The position numbers and the translations under genes are program-made. A stretch of 40,372 bases of DNA from Nitrospirales bacterium. Its GTDB lineage: Bacteria > Nitrospirota > Nitrospiria > Nitrospirales > UBA8639. Where the stretch lies: assembly GCA_009377845.1 (NCBI GenBank), contig WHTE01000014.1, forward strand, positions 1 to 40,372, given 5' to 3'. The notes beneath the pieces were generated by a model. The model was given only the letters and a program-made list of their open reading frames with translations. It did no database searches and was not told the origin of the DNA. This document shows positions 16,991 to 24,090 of the stretch, piece after piece (position 1 is the first letter of the stretch; the number at the start of each line of letters is the position of its first letter).

Positions 16991-18199
16991 GTGATCCGTC
17001 GATCTTTCTTGATGAATAGGAGAAAAATTTCAAGCAAAACCGTGCGACCATGGCTTCCTCGATGGGGCGTGGTATTGGTCTGGATCAGTGGCTGGCTCAT
17101 GGTCAGTGCCGGGGCTCTCACCGCACCGGTGGAAATTCAGGCGGCTCGTATTAAAGATATCGCCTCTGTTGAAGGAGTTCGAGACAACCAATTGATCGGG
17201 TATGGATTGGTGGTCGGGTTGGACCAGACCGGAGATTCGGTCGTGGGTGGTCAATTTACCGCCCAAGCCATTATTTCGATGTTAAATACCATGGGGATCA
17301 ATCTCAAAATTGATCCCATTCAATTGTTAACTCGAAATACCGCGTCGGTGATGGTGACCGCCAAACTGCCACCGTTTGCCCGTCCGGGTATGAAATTGGA
17401 TGTGCAGGTCTCTTCCATGGCCAATGCCAAAAGTTTAAAAGGGGGAACGCTCTTGTTGACACCTCTCAAAGCGGCCAATCAACAGGTGTATGCGGTCGCG
17501 CAAGGGCCGATTTCCACGTCAGGATTCGAGGCGGGAGATGGCGGGACCTCAGTGGTTAAAAACCAGCAATCCGGGGGGATTATCCCTGGTGGAGCTCTTG
17601 TCGAGCGAGCCGTGGATTTGGATATTACATCATGGGAGAAATTTTCCTTGACGATGCATCAGGCTGATTTCATCACCGCCTTGCGGGTGTCCGAAGCTAT
17701 TAATGCCCATCTTGGCGATGGGGTGGCGTCGGCAGTCAGTTCCGGACAGATCCGAGTAGGGGTTCCCGAACGGTTCCAGGGCAAAATTGTCCAAATGATC
17801 GCCGCGGTGGAAGGGTTGGACGTGCATGTGGATGTCCGGGCGAAGGTCGTCGTGAACGAACGAACGGGAACGATTGTCATGGGTGAACATGTCCGGCTGG
17901 CCAGCATGGCGATTTCGCATGGAAGCCTGACGATCAAAATTAAGACCCGGTTCGATGTGTCCCAACCAGAAGCTCCAGGACTCATTGGATCGGCCGCAGG
18001 GACCACGGTGGTGACTCCCAGCGTAGATACGGAAGCGGAAGAGGAGAAAAAGCGAGTTATTCAGGTCGATGGATCCGTGACCCTTGGGGACTTGGTCAAG
18101 GCCTTGAATTCGGTCGGGGTGACGCCTCGTGATCTGGTCGCCGTGCTGACGGCGGCTAAAGCGGCAGGGGCTCTCCAGGCCGACTTGGAGTTGATCTAA
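16991..18199 (+). CDS. flgI: Flagellar P-ring protein FlgI
   Basis: A 402-aa periplasmic protein. A signal peptide lies after a basic N-terminus (core at about residues 25-45, cleavage near GALTAPVEIQAA). The mature part begins RIKDIASVEGVRDNQLIGYGLVVGLDQTGD, a hallmark of FlgI. It continues with AIISMLNTMGI, VMVTAKLPPFARPG, GGTLLLTPL, GGALVERAV and a C-terminal LGDLVKALNSVGVTPRDLVAVLTAAKAAGAL. Start GTG 16991 follows ACAGGAGATTTCC. It forms the P ring with help from FlgA. Confidence 0.95.
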   Translation: MIRRSFLMNRRKISSKTVRPWLPRWGVVLVWISGWLMVSAGALTAPVEIQAARIKDIASVEGVRDNQLIGYGLVVGLDQTGDSVVGGQFTAQAIISMLNTMGINLKIDPIQLLTRNTASVMVTAKLPPFARPGMKLDVQVSSMANAKSLKGGTLLLTPLKAANQQVYAVAQGPISTSGFEAGDGGTSVVKNQQSGGIIPGGALVERAVDLDITSWEKFSLTMHQADFITALRVSEAINAHLGDGVASAVSSGQIRVGVPERFQGKIVQMIAAVEGLDVHVDVRAKVVVNERTGTIVMGEHVRLASMAISHGSLTIKIKTRFDVSQPEAPGLIGSAAGTTVVTPSVDTEAEEEKKRVIQVDGSVTLGDLVKALNSVGVTPRDLVAVLTAAKAAGALQADLELI

Positions 18200-18470
18200 C
18201 AGGGTCTTAAGAAACATGCCCTGGGTCTTTCCGAAGGGTCCGCCGTGCCTGCGCTGACCTTTAGCAGGCAGGCCAGTGGCGTTTCATGGTCAGTAAAAAG
18301 TCAATAGTGAGGGGGAAGACGTGATACGGAAAGCGTGGAGTAAACACCAGGATTTCCCCGATCGGACATTGGACGACCAGTGCGTGACGGCAAGAGCCTA
18401 CAATCAGCTTGTTCTCTTGAGCCAACGGCGACGGATCTGTGTCCAGGTCGAAACGCCTCAGGGCTTAGCA

Positions 18471-18499
18471 AGATCCTTCGTTTCCCTCAGGATGACATG
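18471..18499. repeat. Short palindromic repeat of the GATCCTTCG...CAGGATGACA type
   Basis: AGATCCTTCG-TTTCC-CTCAGGATGACATG contains an imperfect stem (ATCCT with AGGAT). From memory, sequences of this form recur between genes in many unrelated bacterial genomes. Only one copy is seen in this window, so the call rests on recall. Confidence 0.35.
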
Positions 18500-18559
18500 C
18501 CTCCCAGGACGTGTGCTGTTCGTTAAAAGCCCGGAATTCATCAGAAGAGGGGGAAAATC

Positions 18560-18687
18560 GTGAGGGGTGAGGAGAAAAGAGTCATTCAGCAGTTTACTCC
18601 ATGCATTTTTTCATCATATTCCTTGCCCCTGACCCCTTACGTTTCATCCCTCACGAAGAACGTTTCTCCTGATGCCTCACTCCTCAC
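18560..18687. repeat. Second heptamer-type inverted repeat, between flgI and flgJ
   Basis: The left arm begins GTGAGGG GTGAGGA GAAAAGA. The right arm, read on the minus strand from 18687, gives GTGAGGA GTGAGGC ATCAGGA GAAACGT, then after a 5-base slip GTGAGGG ATGAAAC GTAAGGG GTCAGGG GCAAGGA. It has the same 7-bp period and consensus as the element at 14502-14610. It does not encode a protein. Confidence 0.55.
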
Positions 18688-18909
18688 AATTCCGTGCGGC
18701 CTTGCCCATGGAACGGCACGTCTTGGCGTGCCGGGGCTGGACGGGTCAGACGGCGGGACGTTTTGATCGCCCTGTCGATTGCGGCTGTGACCGTCGTCCA
18801 CATGACAGTCCGGGGCAATTCTGAGAAATGTAAGTTTTTCCGTAGCCTGCGAAGACCGGATAAGAAGAGCCGCTTTGGCGATGACTGTGTGACTGAAAGG
18901 GTGCATTAC

Positions 18910-19266
18910 ATGATTCATGGCATTTCTCCATTGGAAATCAGGGGTCTCTCCCAGAGTGCGTCAAACGGCAAGGTGGATCAGGTGGAACAATCGGCCCGCC
19001 TGGAGGAATTGTTGCGGGCCAGTCAGGAATTCGAATCCTATTTCCTGTCGTATTTGATGAAGGTGATGCGAGAGACTGTCCACAAGGGGGCGTTGACTGC
19101 GAATCGCATGGGGGACATGTTTGATTCCTTTTATGACGAAGAAATTGGCAAACGGGCGGCCCAAGCGGGAGGAATTGGCTTTTCTGCCTACGTGTTGGAC
19201 ACGGTTGCCCGGAATGAAGACCTCACCCGTCCTCCCACATCAGATCCGCCTTCTATGAAATCCTAA
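18910..19266 (+). CDS. flgJ: Rod-binding protein FlgJ (N-terminal domain only)
   Basis: A 118-aa protein matching the rod-scaffold domain of FlgJ: LLRASQEFESYFLSYLMKVMRETV, then GDMFDSFYDEEIGKRAAQAGGIGFSAYV. It lacks the muramidase domain found in enteric FlgJ, as is common outside the gamma-proteobacteria, so a separate enzyme must open the cell wall. The track start at 18694 adds 72 residues of repeat-derived sequence. I chose ATG 18910, which follows GAAAGGG; GTG 18901 is possible. It is the last rod gene before the sigma-28-driven flgM unit. Confidence 0.87.
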   Translation: MIHGISPLEIRGLSQSASNGKVDQVEQSARLEELLRASQEFESYFLSYLMKVMRETVHKGALTANRMGDMFDSFYDEEIGKRAAQAGGIGFSAYVLDTVARNEDLTRPPTSDPPSMKS

Positions 19267-19275
19267 GAGGTTTTG

Positions 19276-19303
19276 TAAAGTTTCATGGTGTTACCTCCGA
19301 TAA
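19276..19303 (+). promoter_or_regulatory. Sigma-28 (FliA) promoter for flgM-flgN-flgK-flgL
   Basis: TAAAGTTT (perfect -35), 12 bases, TCCGATAA (7 of 8 of the -10). Spacing is one base longer than the enteric N11. It lies just before flgM, the anti-FliA gene, which in enterics is itself FliA-driven. Transcription would start about 10-20 bases before the ribosome site. Confidence 0.8.
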
Positions 19304-19327
19304 ATATCAGGAAGGAGGCATGATGCC

Positions 19328-19645
19328 ATGACGATACAGGGCCTTGATCCCAGTGGAGAACTGGGGAGACTGTTTTTTCAAGTTCAATCCAAAAATATTC
19401 ATGCGCAGGAACCAACCCCATTACAGACTACTCCACGTCATTCATCTGTTGACGCGGTGGATCTTTCCGTTTTGGCGCAGGAAATACGGGACTATTCTTC
19501 TCGTGCGTCCCAGTTTCCTGAGCTCAGAATGGATAAAATTCAGCGTATTCAGCAGGGCCTGGAGTCAGGGGCTGAATTGGCGACATCAGGTCAGTTGGCG
19601 GAGGCCATTACCCGGGAGACGATTCTTAACTCGTTGGGTTCATAA
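19328..19645 (+). CDS. flgM: Anti-sigma-28 factor FlgM
   Basis: A 105-aa protein that binds FliA until the hook is complete and is then exported. The C-terminal half carries the signature: VDAVDLSVLAQEIRDYSSRASQFPELRMDKIQRIQQGLESG, followed by AEAITRETILNSL. The N-terminal 35 residues look disordered, as expected for an exported FlgM. ATG 19328 has GGAGG 9 bases upstream. Between them lies a tiny ATGATGCCATGA reading frame whose stop overlaps the flgM start, which might tune translation. Confidence 0.92.
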   Translation: MTIQGLDPSGELGRLFFQVQSKNIHAQEPTPLQTTPRHSSVDAVDLSVLAQEIRDYSSRASQFPELRMDKIQRIQQGLESGAELATSGQLAEAITRETILNSLGS

Positions 19646-19678
19646 TCATTCGCTGTTCATGAAGGGAATGGCTGTTCG

Positions 19679-20176
19679 ATGAATCATCCCCAATCAGCGT
19701 CGTGGGAGCGACTTCTGGTCATGTTGACCGAGGCCCAATCGTTGTTTCAGCGCTATGTTGGTTTGCTTGCTCATGAAGAGCGCACCCTACGCATCATGGA
19801 TCGGCAAGGACTGACCGAGGTGAACAACCAAAAAGAACAAGTTTTGGATGCGATGTGCCGATTAGAACAGCAGGTTGAGAGAGAGCTTCAACAGCTTGTC
19901 GGATCTCACATCCACGAGTCTGTTAGGAGTTGGTTGAAGAAGGCTCAGGATCCACGCGCGCAATCGGCGCATGGCATGCTGATTGAACTTCTTCGATTGG
20001 CGCGCACCATACAGGACCAAGGCAAAAAGAATGAAACCTTGATTCGTCGAATCCAGCACAGCGTCCGTGAGGCGATGCATTTCATCTATACAGGGTTGGG
20101 AACGGGTCCGGTGTATCAGGAATCCGGGACATTAAATTTTCCTTCGGTTCCAAGTTCGGTCCATCTCCAGGGATAG
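19679..20176 (+). CDS. flgN: Export chaperone FlgN
   Basis: A 165-aa helical protein. The coiled-coil pattern (LLVMLTEAQSLFQRYVGLLAHEERTLRIMDRQGL, NNQKEQVLDAMCRLEQQVE) and central SVRSWLKKAQ region match FlgN, the chaperone of hook-junction proteins FlgK and FlgL encoded directly downstream. It starts 33 bp after flgM and ends 7 bp before flgK. The C-terminal tail with TGLGTGPVYQESG fits the FlgK-like substrate-binding tail of this family. The assignment rests on fold pattern and position more than on strict motifs. Confidence 0.87.
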   Translation: MNHPQSASWERLLVMLTEAQSLFQRYVGLLAHEERTLRIMDRQGLTEVNNQKEQVLDAMCRLEQQVERELQQLVGSHIHESVRSWLKKAQDPRAQSAHGMLIELLRLARTIQDQGKKNETLIRRIQHSVREAMHFIYTGLGTGPVYQESGTLNFPSVPSSVHLQG

Positions 20177-20183
20177 GAGACCT

Positions 20184-21830
20184 ATGGCGGGCATCAGCCA
20201 CATCTTTAATATCGCCCGCTCCGGGATTCAGGCCCACCAACAGGGTCTGGCGACCACTGCCCATAACATTACCAATATCGATACCAAGGGCTATTCCCGG
20301 CAGGAAGTCGTTCTTGAATCCAAACGGCCAGCCGAAGGGACAATTGGGAGCGGGGTGCAGGTTGGTGCGATTCGCCGGACCGTCGATACTTTTCTGGAGA
20401 ACCAATTGACTGCCGTTAATGAAGACCTGGGATTTATTACCGCCAGGAATAATTTCCTGGTTCAAACCGACGGGATTTTTTCGGAAACGGAACACTCCGG
20501 CGTGTCTCATAGTGTCACGGAGTTCTTTAACGCCTTGCGAGATGTCGCCACAAACCCGGAAAGTGCCATTCAACGCTCCGTGCTTCTGGCAAAAGCCGGA
20601 TCTCTTTCAGATGCGTTTGTGACCCAAGCGCAAGCCTTGAATCAGATACGGGTAGATGCCGATGGGGAAATCAATCGTCATGTTGAGACCATTAACGGGT
20701 TAGCGGTACGGATTGCGTCGTTGAATGATGAAATTTTTAAAGCGGAATCCAGTGGACGTGAAGCGCCGGATTTACGGGACCAACGAGGGGTCCTCATGAA
20801 TGAATTGGCGGAGTTAGTCGATATTGAGCAGGTGACCCTGAGGGATGGCATTGGAATCAATGTCGGTGGGCAACTGTTAGTAGCTGGCAATCATGCGAAT
20901 GCGCTGTCGACTCAACCGGACCCGGACAACCCCCCGCTGAATAATGTGACGTTCGTGCGCAGTGACGGGAGTGAGTTTTCAATTTCCGATAAAATTCATG
21001 GAGGGAAAATCGGCGGATTACTCCTCCTGCGGGATGGGAATATTGTGGCATTCCAAGACCGGGTCGATCGATTGGCCGCCGTCCTGGTCAATGAGTTTAA
21101 TCAACAGCATCAGTCTGGATATGCGTTGGATGGCACCACGAATAATGCGTTTTTTTCCGCGCTAGCTCCCCCAGCCCCTCTGGCTAGTGACCGGAATACC
21201 GGGAGCGTCATTGGCAGCTCGGTGACTATTGCGGATCCTACCCTTGTGACTTTTCAGAATTATGAAGTGCAGTTTACGGGGGCCTCGGCTTATTCCGTGG
21301 TGAATACGGAAACAGGAGCGGCCGTGACGTCCGGTGCGTATACCTCCGGATCGCCCATCAGTTTTGACGGGTTGGATGTCGTGATCACCGGCACGCCGGC
21401 GGCAGGAGATTTGTTGTATGTGAATGCTCAAAAAGGCGCGGCCCAACAATTTGGGGTGGCACTGTCCACGACCGACAAGATCGCGGCGGCTTCCACGGCG
21501 GCAGGGATCCCAGGAGATAACACCAATGCGTTGGCTCTGGTGGCCATTCATACGAATCGGCAGGGTGATCTTGGGAATGTGACTCTCAATGATTACCACA
21601 CGATTACGATTGGGGATGTCGGGAGTGCCACCCGGGAATCGAACTTGGCGTTAATGAGTAAAAACCTTGAGGCCGATCAATTGACGGCCTTGCGAGAAGG
21701 TGTCTCTGGTGTGTCATTGGATGAGGAATTGACCAATCTGCTCAGTTTTCAGCGATCATTCGAAGCCTCCGCCCGGATGATTACGGTCGCTGATGAATTG
21801 ATGCAGACCATCTTGGCGATGGGTCGGTAA
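20184..21830 (+). CDS. flgK: Hook-filament junction protein FlgK (HAP1)
   Basis: A 548-aa protein. The N-terminal D0/D1 is IFNIARSGIQAHQQGLATTAHNITNIDTKGYSRQEV, then TVDTFLENQL and TVRDGIGI-type strands. The C-terminus is EELTNLLSFQRSFEASARMITVADELMQTIL. It forms the first junction ring between hook and filament. Residues 350-425 hold a beta domain (NYEVQFTGASAYSVVN, SFDGLDVVITG, AAGDLLYV) that is also present in FlgL next door. ATG follows GGGATAGGAGACCT. It is a likely client of FlgN. Confidence 0.95.
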   Translation: MAGISHIFNIARSGIQAHQQGLATTAHNITNIDTKGYSRQEVVLESKRPAEGTIGSGVQVGAIRRTVDTFLENQLTAVNEDLGFITARNNFLVQTDGIFSETEHSGVSHSVTEFFNALRDVATNPESAIQRSVLLAKAGSLSDAFVTQAQALNQIRVDADGEINRHVETINGLAVRIASLNDEIFKAESSGREAPDLRDQRGVLMNELAELVDIEQVTLRDGIGINVGGQLLVAGNHANALSTQPDPDNPPLNNVTFVRSDGSEFSISDKIHGGKIGGLLLLRDGNIVAFQDRVDRLAAVLVNEFNQQHQSGYALDGTTNNAFFSALAPPAPLASDRNTGSVIGSSVTIADPTLVTFQNYEVQFTGASAYSVVNTETGAAVTSGAYTSGSPISFDGLDVVITGTPAAGDLLYVNAQKGAAQQFGVALSTTDKIAAASTAAGIPGDNTNALALVAIHTNRQGDLGNVTLNDYHTITIGDVGSATRESNLALMSKNLEADQLTALREGVSGVSLDEELTNLLSFQRSFEASARMITVADELMQTILAMGR

Positions 21831-21893
21831 CGGTGTTGAGACTGGTGGGATTGATGAAAGAGCGAGGTAAGTGGACTACAAGAGGGCAAGCCT

Positions 21894-23045
21894 ATGCGTG
21901 TGACTGATCGCCAACAAGTTGATGCCCTGATCACGGCCATTCGAGGTCTTCGAGGAAATATTTTTGATCGCAATGAGCAAATTGCTTCAGGAAAGCGTGT
22001 GAATCGTCCTTCGGATGATCCTGCGGCAGCCGAACGGATCAATCAATTTCGGAATGTCTTGCGGACGACCGAACGACGCTTGGCTACCGTGAATGAGGGG
22101 GTGGGGCGGCTCAATTTATCCGATAGCGTCCTGGAGACTGCCGGGAACACGTTACAGCGGGCCAAGGAATTGGCCATTCAGATGCGAAACGATACCAATA
22201 CTGCCGTGGAACGCCGGAATGCGGCTCAAGAAGTTCAACAACTTATGTTGAGTTTGGCCGGTATTGCGAATACCCAACTCAACGGTCGATTTCTGTTTGC
22301 GGGCAGTCAGACTCACACAGAACCGTTTGTGTTGGGATCGGCAACGGGATCTGCCGGCACGGTCAATGCGGGAAGCGCGGCCATTGCCGTCTCGGTCGCG
22401 ACAGCCACGGACTTACAACCGGATTCGTATCAAATCCAATTTACGTCTTCGACACAATTCGATGTGCTGAATCTCACGACCAATCAAGTTGTGTCATCAG
22501 GGAATACCTATGTGTCCGGGACCGCGTTCTCGTTTGATGGATTGGATGTGACCCTGACTGATGGGGGTGGACCGCCTATCGCTGGAGATCAATTTTTTGT
22601 CCGGGTCGGGTATGTCTATCAAGGGGATGGAGCTGCGATCGATGTGGAAATTGGTGATGGCCGGACGGTGGAGACCAATGTGACAGGAAGCCAGGTGTTT
22701 TCCGGGCCAACAGTCGATCTGTTTCAAAACCTTCAGAACTTTCACCAGGCCTTGGTGATCAATGATGTTGAGGGAATCCAAGCGGCCATCGGGCAATTTG
22801 ATCAATCCTTATCACAGGTCACGGATGCCAGGGCCAATATCGGTGCCCTGGTCAATCGTCTGGATACGATCAAGGACGGCTTAGACTTGTTGAGCGTGAA
22901 TACCCAAACTCTCCGGTCGAATTTCGAGGATGCCGATTTCGCTCAAGTGGCTTCTGATTTAGCCACCTTGCAAAATACTCTTGAAGCCTCTATGGCCACT
23001 CTCGCGCGACAATTTGAGACGAATTTGTTGAATTTTATCCGGTAG
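21894..23045 (+). CDS. flgL: Hook-filament junction protein FlgL (HAP3)
   Basis: A 383-aa flagellin-like junction protein. The N-terminus is DRQQVDALITAIRGLRGNIFDRNEQIASGKRVNRPSDDPAAAERI; the C-terminus is DFAQVASDLATLQNTLEASMATLARQFETNLLNFI. The centre (about residues 175-250) holds a beta insertion (SYQIQFTSSTQFDVLN, SFDGLDVTLTDG, AGDQFFVRVG) sharing motifs with FlgK, which lengthens the protein beyond the enteric form of about 317 aa. It sits between FlgK and the filament. The gene starts 63 bp after flgK. Confidence 0.93.
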   Translation: MRVTDRQQVDALITAIRGLRGNIFDRNEQIASGKRVNRPSDDPAAAERINQFRNVLRTTERRLATVNEGVGRLNLSDSVLETAGNTLQRAKELAIQMRNDTNTAVERRNAAQEVQQLMLSLAGIANTQLNGRFLFAGSQTHTEPFVLGSATGSAGTVNAGSAAIAVSVATATDLQPDSYQIQFTSSTQFDVLNLTTNQVVSSGNTYVSGTAFSFDGLDVTLTDGGGPPIAGDQFFVRVGYVYQGDGAAIDVEIGDGRTVETNVTGSQVFSGPTVDLFQNLQNFHQALVINDVEGIQAAIGQFDQSLSQVTDARANIGALVNRLDTIKDGLDLLSVNTQTLRSNFEDADFAQVASDLATLQNTLEASMATLARQFETNLLNFIR

Positions 23046-23116
23046 GAAGTTAGGCCATTCCTTTATCATTCGACGATACGAGTTCTCAGCACCAACCAAT
23101 TCCTCACGAGACACCG

Positions 23117-24088
23117 ATGCGAATTCTTGTTGTTGATGATGATCCCCTCACCCTTCATATGGTGGTGTATCGATTGCGTCAGTGGGGGCATGATGTCATT
23201 TCTTGTACCGATGGGGATACCGCGTGGAAAGTGCTAGAAAGGGGACCCGTGCCAAATGTGGCAATTCTGGATTGGATGATGCCGGGTATCGACGGCCCGG
23301 AACTCTGTCAGAGAGTCCGTGGACGCAGCGATTGGCCTTATATGTATATTGTCATGTTGACGGGGCGGAATAATTCAGAGGATCTTATCGCCGGACTGGA
23401 CGCGGGAGCGGATGATTATCTCACAAAGCCCTTTCATTTAGGCGAATTGGACGCCCGTTTACGAGCGGGAAAGCGCATCGTCGACTTGCAAAATGAACTG
23501 ATTTCAGCTCGAGAAACACTTCGCATTCAGGCTATGCAGGATCCCTTGACCCAAATCCTCAATCATGGCGCCATTATGGATACGCTGTTGCGGGAAATCG
23601 ATCGCGCCTATCGTGAGCACCAACCCTTGAGTCTTATTCTGGCTGACTTGGATGGATTTAAGAATGTGAACGATTCGTATGGGCATGTGGTGGGTGACCG
23701 AGTCCTCGTTGAGGTGGCCCGACGGATGCGTCATTGTTTGCGGTCGTATGATGCCATCGGCAGGTATGGCGGTGAAGAATTTCTCATGGTGTTGCCCAAT
23801 AGTGAGGCCACACAAGCGGTTCGGCTGGCTGAACGCATTCGAGTGGCGGTTTCCCAGGAACCTTTTCGATTCCGAAATTTGGATTTAACCGTGACGGTTA
23901 GTCAGGGAGTAACCACCTGGACCGAACCCTATCCCATTCCGATTGAACGACTGATCCAGTCCGCGGACGGTGCGTTGTATTTAGTAAAAAATAGCGGACG
24001 GAATGGCGTGGAGTACGCGCGCTTTGACGTGCATGCGGAAGACGCCTATTCGCCCATCACGACTTTGCCAACAACGTCCAAGCAATAA
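23117..24088 (+). CDS. Response regulator with GGDEF domain (diguanylate cyclase)
   Basis: A 323-aa protein with a receiver at residues 1-120 (ILVVDDDPLTLHMV, acceptor D52 in ILDWMMPG, Lys in LTKPFH) and a GGDEF domain from about 150 to 305. The active site is GGEEF at about 218-222, a functional variant. RSYD lies just before it at the spacing of the inhibitory I-site, so product feedback is expected. It makes cyclic di-GMP, which normally favours sessile life and lowers motility. It sits between flgL and a hybrid kinase 2 bp downstream that may phosphorylate it. Confidence 0.93.
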   Translation: MRILVVDDDPLTLHMVVYRLRQWGHDVISCTDGDTAWKVLERGPVPNVAILDWMMPGIDGPELCQRVRGRSDWPYMYIVMLTGRNNSEDLIAGLDAGADDYLTKPFHLGELDARLRAGKRIVDLQNELISARETLRIQAMQDPLTQILNHGAIMDTLLREIDRAYREHQPLSLILADLDGFKNVNDSYGHVVGDRVLVEVARRMRHCLRSYDAIGRYGGEEFLMVLPNSEATQAVRLAERIRVAVSQEPFRFRNLDLTVTVSQGVTTWTEPYPIPIERLIQSADGALYLVKNSGRNGVEYARFDVHAEDAYSPITTLPTTSKQ

Positions 24089-24090
24089 GT

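Larger units (their letters stand above)
18200..18909. other. Repeat-bearing gap between flgI and flgJ
   Basis: About 710 bases without a supported gene, in a place where flgI and flgJ are usually close. It holds a GCCTGC...GCAGGC inverted repeat (18247-18269), a short interspersed-type palindrome (18471-18499) and a heptamer-type inverted repeat (18560-18687). The track ORFs at 18321 and 18560, and the 5' extension of flgJ to 18694, are translations of these sequences and show no family resemblance. Confidence 0.55.

Noticed and set aside
18321-18766. ORFs of 80 and 68 aa between flgI and flgJ
   Set aside because: They are translations of repeat sequence (heptamer arrays and the CCTTCG...CAGGATGACA palindrome) without family resemblance.
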